The position numbers and the translations under genes are program-made. From Alphaproteobacteria bacterium (GTDB taxonomy: Bacteria; Pseudomonadota; Alphaproteobacteria; UBA1280; UBA12223): a DNA stretch of 8,543 nucleotides. Of this stretch, positions 1 through 5,140 are shown piece after piece; within the stretch, counting starts at the first letter, position 1, and each line of letters begins with the position of its first letter. Under the pieces are notes generated by a model, which did no database searches, had not been told where the DNA came from, and saw only the letters and a list, made by a program, of their open reading frames with translations. The stretch spans positions 1 through 8,543 of the forward strand of contig DMEM01000175.1 of NCBI GenBank assembly GCA_003450915.1. The letters are read 5' to 3'.

Positions 1-1076
1 GTGCAAACTTAATTGAATCACTAAAAGATGAACTTAAAGATTATGATCTTGAGTTTATAGGAGTAGGTGGTTCGGCTATGGAAAATGCAGGTTTAAAAAC
101 TATTTTTCCAATGGCTGATATTGCGGTTATGGGCTTATTTGAAGTTATTCCACATTTAAAAGTTATTTTCAAACGTATTAAAGATACAGTTGCAACAGCT
201 AAAGAGAAAAAAGCTGATATGTTAGTAACAATTGATGGTGCTGAATTCTCATTTAAAGTTGCTAAGCAGGTAAAAAAAGAACTTGGAATTCCATGTGTTC
301 ATTATGTAAGCCCGCAAGTTTGGGCTTGGAGACAAAAACGTGTATTTAAAATGGAAAAATTCCTAGATCACGTTTTAGCATTATTCCCGTTTGAAGAAAA
401 GTTTTATGCTCAAACTAAGCTTAAATGTACTTATGTTGGACATCCAATTGTTGAGCGTTTTACAGATTTAATGCCTCGTTTAGCTAAAAAATCTTTAAAT
501 AAAAACCTAAGAGTAGCGATTTTACCTGGTAGTAGAAAAAATGAGCTTAATCATTTATTACCAGTTTTAGGTCAAACAGTTGTTATGTTAAAACAGCGTT
601 TTAGAGGGATTAAAATTGTTTTACCAGTAGCTGAAGGTTTTGATAGAGAAAACTTTGACAGATACTTTAGCGAGGTTGAATATATCTCTGGAGCTAATAA
701 ATTTAAAAAGCTACAACAATGTGATGCTGCAATAACTTGCTCTGGTACTGCAAACTTAGAGCTGGCAATGCTAGGTATTCCGATGGTTGTTTGTTATAAA
801 ATGAATGAGTTTACTTATAAACTGGCAAAATTACTGGTTAAAGTAAAATATATATCTCCAGTAAATATTGTTGCAGATAAAAAAGTAGCAAAAGAATTTA
901 TTCAAGACGAATGCACAGCTAAGGCATTAACGCGTCATATATCTCCATTATTAAAAGAAACAAAACAGCGTCAAAAAGTTTTAGAAGAGCTTAAAGTTGT
1001 TAGAGAGAAGATGGCTATTAAAGAGCAATCTGCAAGCGTAAAAGCTGCAAAAGTTGTCGCAAGTTATTTAAGATAA
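1..1076 (+). CDS. lpxB: Lipid-A-disaccharide synthase, 5'-truncated by the window edge
   Basis: LpxB is the glycosyltransferase (GT19 family) that joins UDP-2,3-diacylglucosamine to lipid X to give the lipid A disaccharide, acting at the inner face of the cytoplasmic membrane. The reading frame is open from base 3, 25 codons before the first ATG at 78, and these codons read as LpxB (GVGGSAMENAG at about 60-92). That ATG is therefore internal, and roughly 20-30 N-terminal residues lie outside the window (357 residues visible; the family is about 380-390). Family motifs are seen in order: SPQVWAWR (about 309-332), FPFEEKFY, YVGHPIVE, the nucleotide-binding LPGSRKNE (about 522-545) and SGTANLEL followed by PMVVCYKM (about 738-800). 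No frameshift is visible. In many Gram-negatives lpxB is the last gene of an lpxD-fabZ-lpxA cluster; the terminator directly after it fits that, but the upstream genes are not visible. Confidence 0.96.
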   Translation, partial: ANLIESLKDELKDYDLEFIGVGGSAMENAGLKTIFPMADIAVMGLFEVIPHLKVIFKRIKDTVATAKEKKADMLVTIDGAEFSFKVAKQVKKELGIPCVHYVSPQVWAWRQKRVFKMEKFLDHVLALFPFEEKFYAQTKLKCTYVGHPIVERFTDLMPRLAKKSLNKNLRVAILPGSRKNELNHLLPVLGQTVVMLKQRFRGIKIVLPVAEGFDRENFDRYFSEVEYISGANKFKKLQQCDAAITCSGTANLELAMLGIPMVVCYKMNEFTYKLAKLLVKVKYISPVNIVADKKVAKEFIQDECTAKALTRHISPLLKETKQRQKVLEELKVVREKMAIKEQSASVKAAKVVASYLR

Positions 1077-1097
1077 ATATTACATATTATACAAATG

Positions 1098-1127
1098 AAA
1101 AAGAGCCGCAATTGCGGCTCTTTTTTT
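1098..1127. terminator. Bidirectional rho-independent terminator between lpxB and the convergent small gene
   Basis: Perfect 28-base palindrome at 1098-1125 with GC core GAGCCGC/GCGGCTC and flanking A and T tracts, so it can work in both directions. It ends lpxB on the plus strand. It overlaps the TAA stop (1126-1128) of the minus-strand gene, whose T-run is supplied by the A tract at 1098-1102. Confidence 0.93.
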
Positions 1128-1494
1128 ATCGTACAGCACCGACAATCCCGTCAGAGATTCGGCCGGTGAATGGAGCATATTCAATTGTGCCTTTAACACG
1201 CACAATATACGCTTCCTGATCAAGCTTATCAAATGGAGTTAAATCAGAGATCTCTCCTTTGAAAGACGCTCTTTCAAGGCGGTCTTTTTCCCATTGATAG
1301 ACTTTCTCAATGGGAGCAAAGACAGTTTCATTTCTAGTGCCCCCAATAACTTTTGTCGCGTCGTCAGAAGAAGGGATTAGAATAATAGCATATTCAACCT
1401 CCTTTTCCACCATTTCAGGCTCATTATTCATTGTAAGTGCTGCAACAGCAGCAAGTGAAATAACAACGGCGATGATAGCAAGTAGCCTTTTCAT
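1126..1494 (-). CDS. Small exported or membrane-anchored protein of unknown function (122 aa)
   Basis: I do not recognise this protein. The start chosen is the ATG at 1494, preceded by AAGGA at 1505-1501 with 6 nt spacing. A 20-codon in-frame extension to 1554 exists but would run through a conserved structured leader, so I reject it. Residues 1-21 are a signal peptide or N-terminal anchor: MKR followed by a long Ala/Val/Leu/Ile stretch ending AVAALT. The rest is charged and soluble, with no cysteine. It contains a Glu-rich stretch (EPEMVEKEVEY), a hydrophobic strand (AIILIP) and a C-terminal half of alternating charged and beta-like segments. GC is about 41%, clearly above lpxB (about 30%), suggesting later acquisition or different codon use. 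The gene is convergent with lpxB and shares its terminator. Its leader and promoter region closely match those of the gene at 2110-2478, so the two are probably co-regulated. Confidence 0.8.
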   Translation of the reverse strand: MKRLLAIIAVVISLAAVAALTMNNEPEMVEKEVEYAIILIPSSDDATKVIGGTRNETVFAPIEKVYQWEKDRLERASFKGEISDLTPFDKLDQEAYIVRVKGTIEYAPFTGRISDGIVGAVR

Positions 1495-1518
1495 GATAAT
1501 TCCTTTTAGAATATAGAA

Positions 1519-1619
1519 TTCTCGTTCAGAGTATAAGCCAGTATGGCTTGTCATAAACGAGAAACATAAGTTTTTTAAGATACTATTTTATCATAGGTAG
1601 CATAAAAAAATGCCTGACA
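1519..1619 (-). promoter_or_regulatory. Shared leader/promoter element, copy A
   Basis: This block lies just upstream of the gene at 1126-1494 and recurs at 2505-2593. Read on the minus strand it has: TGTCAGGCA (1619-1611); an A/T block with ATAAAATAGTA (complement of TACTATTTTAT at 1581-1591) that could hold a -10; and a nested hairpin. The outer stem pairs 1519-1526 with 1556-1563 (8 bp). The inner stem pairs AAGCCA (1535-1540) with TGGCTT (1544-1549) across a 3-nt loop. The asymmetric internal loop ends in the conserved ACTCTG. The element stops about 25 nt before the start codon. I could not assign a clean -35/-10 pair. Confidence 0.7.
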
Positions 1620-1633
1620 TTTAAAGCAATAGA

Positions 1634-1659
1634 AAAGGGCTGGCAATAGCTCTTTTTTT
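1634..1659 (+). terminator. Orphan plus-strand rho-independent terminator
   Basis: Stem AAAGGGCT (1634-1641) pairs with AGCTCTTT (1648-1655), one G-U pair, loop GGCAAT, followed by a T-run to 1659. There is no plus-strand gene between lpxB's own terminator and this one. It lies 50 nt upstream of the plus-strand gene at 1709, so it may end a short unannotated RNA or act as an attenuator for that gene. Confidence 0.7.
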
Positions 1660-1708
1660 GTTTGTATGTATAAATGATAGTAATAAAAATATAATAGGGG
1701 ATAAATAC

Positions 1709-2071
1709 ATGAATAAATATATATTAACTTTTGGTATTTTGTTAATTTCAGCAACAGCAAGTGCTTTTAGCTGGAGTGACTTAAATCCATTTTCATCAGA
1801 TGAAAAAGCAGAAACCATAACAATGCCAACAGAAAATGAAATGAAAATTAAGGCAGCGGTAACCTCAATCGAACAGTTTTTTGATGGTGGCTCTATTGTA
1901 GATATTACTGATGAACAAAAGCAGTTATTAAAACAATCCTATGATTATTTAAAACAGCAAGAAATATCAGATCCTGAATTAAAAGCAACAGCAGATAAGG
2001 CTATTAATTTAATAGATAGTAGTGGAATATTTCTAGAAAAAGAAAAAGTTATAGACACCTTAATGCAATAA
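1709..2071 (+). CDS. Small secreted protein of unknown function (120 aa)
   Basis: I do not recognise a family. The start is the ATG at 1709, preceded by AGGGG at 1696-1700 (8 nt spacing); an in-frame ATG at 1658 lies in the terminator T-run and is unlikely. Residues 1-19 form a classic signal peptide: MNKY, a hydrophobic core and the signal-peptidase I site TASA|FSW. The predicted mature protein is about 101 residues, acidic and mostly helical, with no cysteine. It begins with a Ser/Pro-containing segment (DLNPFSSDEK), followed by helix-rich stretches (KQLLKQSYDYLKQQE; ELKATADKAINLID). It is therefore probably periplasmic or secreted. It is convergent with the gene at 2110-2478 and shares a terminator with it. 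A TATAAT at 1690-1695 is too close to the start to be a promoter that includes the ribosome binding site, so the promoter is unresolved. Confidence 0.8.
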   Translation: MNKYILTFGILLISATASAFSWSDLNPFSSDEKAETITMPTENEMKIKAAVTSIEQFFDGGSIVDITDEQKQLLKQSYDYLKQQEISDPELKATADKAINLIDSSGIFLEKEKVIDTLMQ

Positions 2072-2077
2072 AAAAGA

Positions 2078-2100
2078 AAGGGAGCTGAATAAGCTCCTTT
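2078..2100. terminator. Terminator shared by two convergent small genes
   Basis: Stem AAGGGAGCT (2078-2086) pairs with AGCTCCTTT (2092-2100), with one G-U pair and loop GAATA. In the minus direction it is followed by a strong T-rich run (A tract 2071-2077), so it serves the gene at 2110-2478 well. The plus-direction T-run is short. Confidence 0.8.
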
Positions 2101-2109
2101 CAAAATCGT

Positions 2110-2478
2110 TTAGCTGCAGTTTTTGCTACATTCATAGCCAGCTGCGAAATCTGGATCCTGAGCAATAGGTACAATTTTTTCAAACTTATAAATACCTTCA
2201 GCATGAGTTAAACTCTTAAAATTTTTAAAAGCAACTTGTTCACCAAAGCTGGCAAGTTCTTCTTTTAGATTTTCATTCAGTACGGGCTTACAAAGGGTCA
2301 TCGAGAAGTCGTTTTTAAAACAAATGGTGAAATGCTCTTGGTCTTTTATAACAACCTGTGCATGGGTTGTTAGCGTAACCTCTGTTGGCGCTTCCTCAGT
2401 AAAGAAAAAGTGTTTGGTTAGTGCCATTGAAGAAGTTACTAGTGAAACAAGAAAGATAAAAAGAGTTGTAGTTCTCAT
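2110..2478 (-). CDS. Small exported, cysteine-containing protein of unknown function (122 aa)
   Basis: Not recognised. The start is the ATG at 2478, with an AAAGGAA ribosome binding site just upstream. A 16-codon in-frame extension to 2526 would translate part of the conserved leader and is rejected. Residues 1-21 are a signal peptide or anchor (MRTTT, hydrophobic core, SSMALT). Four cysteines follow in the mature part: one in FTICF, one in TLCKP and two at the very C-terminus (YECSKNCS). This suggests disulfides in the periplasm or outside the cell. Its length equals that of the gene at 1126-1494, and both have ALT at residues 19-21 and ASF at 76-78, with scattered similarity after ASF; overall identity is very low, so homology is only a possibility. 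The leader is almost the same as that gene's, pointing to common control. Confidence 0.8.
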   Translation of the reverse strand: MRTTTLFIFLVSLVTSSMALTKHFFFTEEAPTEVTLTTHAQVVIKDQEHFTICFKNDFSMTLCKPVLNENLKEELASFGEQVAFKNFKSLTHAEGIYKFEKIVPIAQDPDFAAGYECSKNCS

Positions 2479-2504
2479 GGGAAGTTCCTTTAATTTGTTA
2501 GGGA

Positions 2505-2593
2505 TCTCGTTCAGAGTGTAAGCCATTAGTGGCTTCTTGAAACGAGAAGTTAAGTACTATTTTATCTTGTAAAACATAAAAAAATGCCTGACA
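2505..2593 (-). promoter_or_regulatory. Shared leader/promoter element, copy B
   Basis: Second copy of the block at 1519-1619, upstream of the gene at 2110-2478. It has TGTCAGGCA (2593-2585) and the complement of TACTATTTTAT (2555-2565), with exactly the same 30-bp offset as copy A. The outer stem pairs TCTCGTT (2505-2511) with AACGAGA (2541-2547); the inner stem pairs AAGCCA (2520-2525) with TGGCTT (2530-2535) across a 4-nt loop. Stems and the ACTCTG internal loop are conserved; the hairpin loops and the left internal loop differ. It ends about 26 nt before the start codon. Confidence 0.7.
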
Positions 2594-2615
2594 CTCTATT
2601 GTATAAAAAGAAAAA

Positions 2616-2637
2616 AAGGAACGCTTTTGCATTCCTT
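2616..2637 (-). terminator. Terminator of the gene at 2650-3114
   Basis: Stem AAGGAACGC (2616-2624) and GCATTCCTT (2629-2637) with one mismatch and a TTTT loop. Read on the minus strand it is followed by a long T-rich run (A-rich 2601-2615). It lies 12 nt past the stop of the minus-strand gene. Confidence 0.85.
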
Positions 2638-2649
2638 AAAAATAATTCG

Positions 2650-3114
2650 TTAGTTTGAATGACTTAAAAACTCAAGGTCTGTTTTACTAAGACGAGCTTT
2701 CTTACCTTTGTAGTTATTTTTACAGTCTATAATGTTAATATATTCAGGTCCATGTGGCTTACAGTGCGTAGTACCATCTGCAAATTGAAAAATATAGCAG
2801 GGGGAAAACTCAGCAGATCCATTTGCAGAAATAGATTTATGAAAGCGACAAAAGTCACCATTTTCTAGAGCAACTTCATATGAGGAAACTTTTTGGTTAT
2901 TTAAAAGTTCAGCTGTTACTACATTATTTATTGTTTTATTGTATTCTTTTAGCTGTAAGACTTTAAAAGTGTGTAAAATAGAAGTCATATGCTCTTTGGG
3001 GATGCTTTCGTAAAGCTCTGTTTGTACTTTTGAAATGTATTCTTTAGGAATTAAGTCTTTTACAACAGATCCCATTAGAATTAGAAAAGTTAACACTAAT
3101 ACAAAGTATTTCAT
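2650..3114 (-). CDS. Small exported or membrane-anchored cysteine-containing protein of unknown function (154 aa)
   Basis: Not recognised. The start is the ATG at 3114, preceded by AAGGAT about 9 nt upstream. That site lies partly inside a small hairpin (CTATC/GATAG, 3121-3136), so initiation could be modulated by RNA structure. Residues 1-19 are hydrophobic (MKYFVLVLTFLILMGSVV) with no clear peptidase site, so an N-terminal anchor is as likely as a signal peptide. The soluble part has four cysteines, in FCRF, PCYI, HCKP and DCKN, about 15 residues apart, enough for two disulfides. The C-terminus is basic (KGKKARLSKTD). It has its own terminator and is transcribed in the same direction as 2110-2478. 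Its upstream region (ATAAAATA near 3182-3189, GTCAG near 3214-3218) weakly resembles the promoter part of the shared element, but the hairpin leader is absent. Confidence 0.8.
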   Translation of the reverse strand: MKYFVLVLTFLILMGSVVKDLIPKEYISKVQTELYESIPKEHMTSILHTFKVLQLKEYNKTINNVVTAELLNNQKVSSYEVALENGDFCRFHKSISANGSAEFSPCYIFQFADGTTHCKPHGPEYINIIDCKNNYKGKKARLSKTDLEFLSHSN

Positions 3115-3240
3115 ATCTGACTATCCTTAATGATAGAATTTTTTAGGATTGTTTTTGAAAAAGGAGCTAAAAGTTTGTTTTTATTTTATGTTAGGGGTGT
3201 AGAATTAGAGAATCTGACGTTAGTGTTTTATTCAAAAATA

Positions 3241-3269
3241 AAAAGCAGGCTAAATAGCAGCCTGCTTTT
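3241..3269. terminator. Rho-independent terminator, mainly for the minus strand
   Basis: Stem AAAAGCAGGCT (3241-3251) and AGCCTGCTTTT (3259-3269) is 11 bp with a 7-nt loop. The minus-direction run is TTTTTATTTTTG. It lies 6 nt past the stop of the possible 44-codon minus-strand gene, which supports transcription of that region. Confidence 0.87.
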
Positions 3270-3275
3270 GTTCGT

Positions 3276-3410
3276 TTAACCTAGAGTCGTGTGAACAGTG
3301 TATTTTACACTGTGCACACGGAACTCTTTTATTTTAAAATACCTGTTTGGGTATTTTTTTTGTGCTGCTTTGTAAAGCTCCATAGCTTTAGCAAGCTCTT
3401 CTTTGGACAT
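3276..3410 (-). CDS. Possible 44-aa basic small protein
   Basis: Short ORF with an ATG at 3410, a GGGGA ribosome-binding-like stretch only 3 nt upstream, and a stop just before a strong minus-strand terminator. The peptide begins MSKEELAKAMELYKAAQKKY, a plausible amphipathic helix, and continues with basic and beta-like residues ending TTLG. The C-terminal third is encoded by a 15-bp imperfect inverted repeat (3288-3302 with 3306-3320), giving a near-symmetric peptide VHSVKYTVHT. The frame stays open for 25 more codons upstream of the ATG (to the TAA near 3488) without a standard start codon, and those codons also read protein-like (RGNAAFNRCVWG). It may therefore be the tail of a longer, decayed gene. 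I do not recognise a family, and the region could instead be a structured RNA. Confidence 0.45.
   Translation of the reverse strand: MSKEELAKAMELYKAAQKKYPNRYFKIKEFRVHSVKYTVHTTLG
3288..3320. repeat. Inverted repeat, 14 of 15 bp paired
   Basis: CGTGTGAACAGTGTA (3288-3302) pairs with TACACTGTGCACACG (3306-3320) around a 3-nt TTT loop; the only mismatch is A3294/G3314. It has no adjacent T-run, so it is not a simple terminator. It lies inside the possible 44-codon gene. Confidence 0.85.
3336..3361 (+). terminator. Terminator-like hairpin on the plus strand
   Basis: AAAATACC (3336-3343) pairs with GGTATTTT (3350-3357), loop TGTTTG, followed by a T-run to 3361. It would be a fair plus-strand terminator, but no plus-strand gene precedes it. 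It overlaps the possible minus-strand 44-codon ORF and may be a coincidence of its Lys/Tyr codons. Confidence 0.4.
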
Positions 3411-3579
3411 TGTTCCCCAAACGCAGCGATTAAAGGCTGCGTTGCCTCTTTTCGCATTAGTGCTGTTATTTTTTATAAAACGGAAATATTAGTTAATTAC
3501 TTTATTATATACTATTTTATAAATTTTTCTTTGATTATTTTAAGTGTCTAAAAAGTAGGCAAATATTAGTCTGTTGCTA
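3411..3579. other. AT-rich intergenic stretch with one GC palindrome and a recurring promoter-like motif
   Basis: Contains the hairpin AACGCAGC (3420-3427)/GCTGCGTT (3436-3443), 8 bp with an 8-nt loop, just before the possible small gene on the minus strand. TACTATTTTAT at 3510-3520 is identical to the A/T block in both shared leader elements. Read on the minus strand it gives TATAAAATAGTA, a possible -10 region for the small gene. No convincing ORF with a normal start was found. Confidence 0.5.
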
Positions 3580-3608
3580 TTGCAATTAAGGTTTGTAGAG
3601 GGTATTAT
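3580..3608 (+). promoter_or_regulatory. Predicted promoter of yaaA
   Basis: TTGCAA (3580-3585), a 17-bp spacer and TATTAT (3603-3608) fit a sigma-70 type promoter. Transcription would start near 3615, leaving an unusually long leader of about 145 nt. Confidence 0.5.
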
Positions 3609-3616
3609 AAATAAGT

Positions 3617-3646
3617 GTCATACTGGCCACCGAGCAGGTATCCCCG
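3617..3646 (+). repeat. Degenerate GTCAT-type alphaproteobacterial palindromic repeat, copy 1
   Basis: GTCATACTGGCCACCGAGCAGGTATCC resembles, with several changes, the dispersed GTCAT...GGCCACCGAGCC...ATCCC hairpins found in many alphaproteobacterial genomes. The stem is eroded by at least one mismatch. It is in the opposite orientation to the copy at 3713-3740. Confidence 0.6.
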
Positions 3647-3712
3647 ATGTAAAAGTAAAGCACCATAAACAAAAATTTATAACTTATGTTTATAAGTTTA
3701 TAATATTAATGC

Positions 3713-3740
3713 CGAGATGCCGGAACAAGTCCGGCATGAT
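3713..3740 (-). repeat. GTCAT-type palindromic repeat, copy 2
   Basis: Perfect 8-bp hairpin ATGCCGGA (3717-3724)/TCCGGCAT (3730-3737) with loop ACAAG, flanked by GAG and GAT. Read on the minus strand it starts ATCATGCCGGACTTGTTCC, the typical form of this repeat class. It ends 5 nt before the GAGGAG ribosome binding site of yaaA, so it could influence translation start. Confidence 0.8.
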
Positions 3741-3759
3741 AGACGAGGAGAAATCTAAA

Positions 3760-4524
3760 ATGCTAACAGTATTACTATCGCCATCTAAAAAATTAGATGA
3801 AAGCAAAACAAAAATTTCAAAAGCAAGTCAGTTAGTCTTTAAAGATGAGGCTTTAGAGTTAGCAGCTATCATGAAAGGCTACTCAAAACAAGATATTCAA
3901 GACTTAATGTCACTTTCTGATAATTTAACAGAAGTTAACTATAAACGTTTCCAAGAGTTTGAAAAAGACTTCTCTTTAGATAAAAAAGCAAAGCAAGCTT
4001 TATATCTGTTTAAAGGTGATGTTTATGATAAAATGGATGTAGATGGTTATTCAGATAGTGATTTAGAGTTTGCTCAGCAGCGTATACGAATTCTTTCTGG
4101 TCTTTATGGCTATGTTCGTCCTTTAGATTTAATCCAGCCATACCGTTTAGAAATGGGTAAAAAAGTTGCTAATAATAATGGTAAAGACTTGTACGCTTTC
4201 TGGAAAGATAGAACTGTTCATAAAATTAATGAAGAAAATTCAAATGGTACAATTATTAATCTGGCATCAAATGAATATTTTAAATCAATAAATACAAAAG
4301 AGTTAAATGCAAATCTAGTTAATGTAAATATGAAACAGAATAAAAACGGTCAAATAAAGACAATAGGGCTGATGGCAAAAAGAGCTAGAGGGCTAATGGC
4401 AGACTATATTATCAAGAATAGAATAGAAGACGTAGAGTCTCTTAAAAATTTTGATTCTGAAGGTTATAAATATAGAGAAGATCTATCAGATGATAAACAT
4501 ATAACTTTTGTTTTGGATATGTAA
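3760..4524 (+). CDS. yaaA: Peroxide-stress protein YaaA (DUF328/UPF0246 family)
   Basis: A 254-residue full-length member of the YaaA family (the Escherichia coli protein is 258 aa). The E. coli protein is induced in the hydrogen-peroxide response and lowers intracellular free iron, limiting oxidative DNA damage; DNA binding has also been reported. Family signatures: N-terminal LLSPSKKLD (5-13), SDNLTEVNYKRF (53-64), FKGDVY (84-89), SGLYG (113-117), RPLDL (120-124), QPYRLEMG (126-133), LYAFW (144-148), INLAS.EYF (166-174), ARGLM (209-213) and SEGY (233-236). No signal peptide, so cytoplasmic. The start is the ATG at 3760 with GAGGAG at 3745-3750 (9 nt spacing) and alignment to the family N-terminus. 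A 62-codon upstream extension to 3574 runs through two palindromic repeats and is rejected. Monocistronic, with a long structured leader. No OxyR site is identifiable by eye. Confidence 0.96.
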   Translation: MLTVLLSPSKKLDESKTKISKASQLVFKDEALELAAIMKGYSKQDIQDLMSLSDNLTEVNYKRFQEFEKDFSLDKKAKQALYLFKGDVYDKMDVDGYSDSDLEFAQQRIRILSGLYGYVRPLDLIQPYRLEMGKKVANNNGKDLYAFWKDRTVHKINEENSNGTIINLASNEYFKSINTKELNANLVNVNMKQNKNGQIKTIGLMAKRARGLMADYIIKNRIEDVESLKNFDSEGYKYREDLSDDKHITFVLDM

Positions 4525-4552
4525 ATAGTTTATATAAATAAGTAGCATATAC

Positions 4553-4579
4553 CCCTCCAATACGTACAGTACTGGGGGG
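4553..4579 (+). terminator. Probable yaaA terminator
   Basis: CCCTCCAATAC (4553-4563) pairs with GTACTGGGGGG (4569-4579) with one mismatch and one G-U pair around loop GTACA. The hairpin is strong, but only a weak T-rich tail follows (ATCTTTATAT). It lies 28 nt after the yaaA stop. Confidence 0.6.
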
Positions 4580-4884
4580 AATCTTTATATAAACGTAAAC
4601 ATTACTCAGAAAAAACAAAGTATTGCCATACTGTGAATATGGTTATTAGTTAAGACACCTGACACCAGAAAATAAGAGGATTATCCTTTAGGCTGAAAAA
4701 TAGTGACTATGGCTATCCACACATCAAATAAGCTATATGATGATATTAAAAACATAGCGTGTGCTAAAAAACACACTGTTTTCGCTAAGTATTTGATAAA
4801 TATAATTTATTTTTAGAGAGATTAAAAAATGAGCATTCTGCTAAACCCCTTGATTTTCTTATACTTTAATCTTTCTTACACAAT

Positions 4885-4919
4885 TTATTAACAGAGTTAT
4901 CCACAGATTTTGTGAGTAA
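4885..4919. promoter_or_regulatory. Cluster of DnaA-box-like 9-mers
   Basis: A perfect consensus DnaA box TTATCCACA at 4897-4905 is flanked by TTATTAACA (4885-4893, one mismatch to TTATNCACA) and TGTGAGTAA on the opposite strand (4911-4919, one mismatch). Two further one-mismatch sites lie upstream: TGTGAATAT at 4632-4640 (minus orientation) and CTATCCACA at 4713-4721. I saw no other perfect box in the window. It could be a replication origin or DnaA-controlled regulatory DNA. Confidence 0.4.
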
Positions 4920-5112
4920 GTTTTTCAGTTGATTTTTACCATTTTTCTTGATCTTTTCTAAGAATTTTGGCTTTGGTTGCATCTATGTTTTAATTTTGTC
5001 TGACATGTCAAAAGTTTTTTAAGCTGTTTTTTTAACGCTAATATCCATAAAATATCTATATATACTAAGGTGTATAAAAAAATTGTTAAATTTCAGTAAA
5101 ATAATAAAAAAC

Positions 5113-5140
5113 TTGACTTATATTAAATAATGATTACAAT
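5113..5140 (+). promoter_or_regulatory. Predicted promoter of the gene at 5201
   Basis: TTGACT (5113-5118), a 16-bp spacer and TACAAT (5135-5140) give a good sigma-70 match. The expected start is near 5147, leaving a leader of about 54 nt. Confidence 0.6.

Noticed and set aside
1310..1516. 68-codon plus-strand ORF
   Set aside because: It lies fully antisense to the better supported gene at 1126-1494 and has no ribosome binding site. The ORF at 2324-2521 is the same kind of shadow of 2110-2478.
1495..1554. 20-codon N-terminal extension of the gene at 1126-1494
   Set aside because: It would translate the conserved hairpin leader. The downstream ATG has a proper ribosome binding site and begins a normal export signal. 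The same holds for the extension at 2479-2526, which reads the conserved block in another frame.
3325..3458. Alternative minus-strand frame (MRKEATQPLIAAFG...) overlapping the possible 44-codon gene
   Set aside because: It has no ribosome binding site and ends before the terminator. The 44-codon frame is better supported, though neither is certain.
3574..3759. 62-codon N-terminal extension of yaaA
   Set aside because: It overlaps the predicted promoter -35 and two palindromic repeats. The family N-terminus (MLTVLLSPSK-like) begins at the ATG at 3760.
4656..4666. CACCTGACACC, similar to the TGCCTGACAC edge of the shared leader elements
   Set aside because: Only eight bases match, and none of the other parts of the element (A/T block, hairpin, small gene) is present at the expected distance.
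4829..4891. 20-codon hydrophobic peptide ORF (MSILLNPLIFLYF...)
   Set aside because: The ribosome binding site is weak, there is no promoter or terminator, and it overlaps the DnaA-box cluster. AT-rich DNA gives such hydrophobic ORFs by chance.
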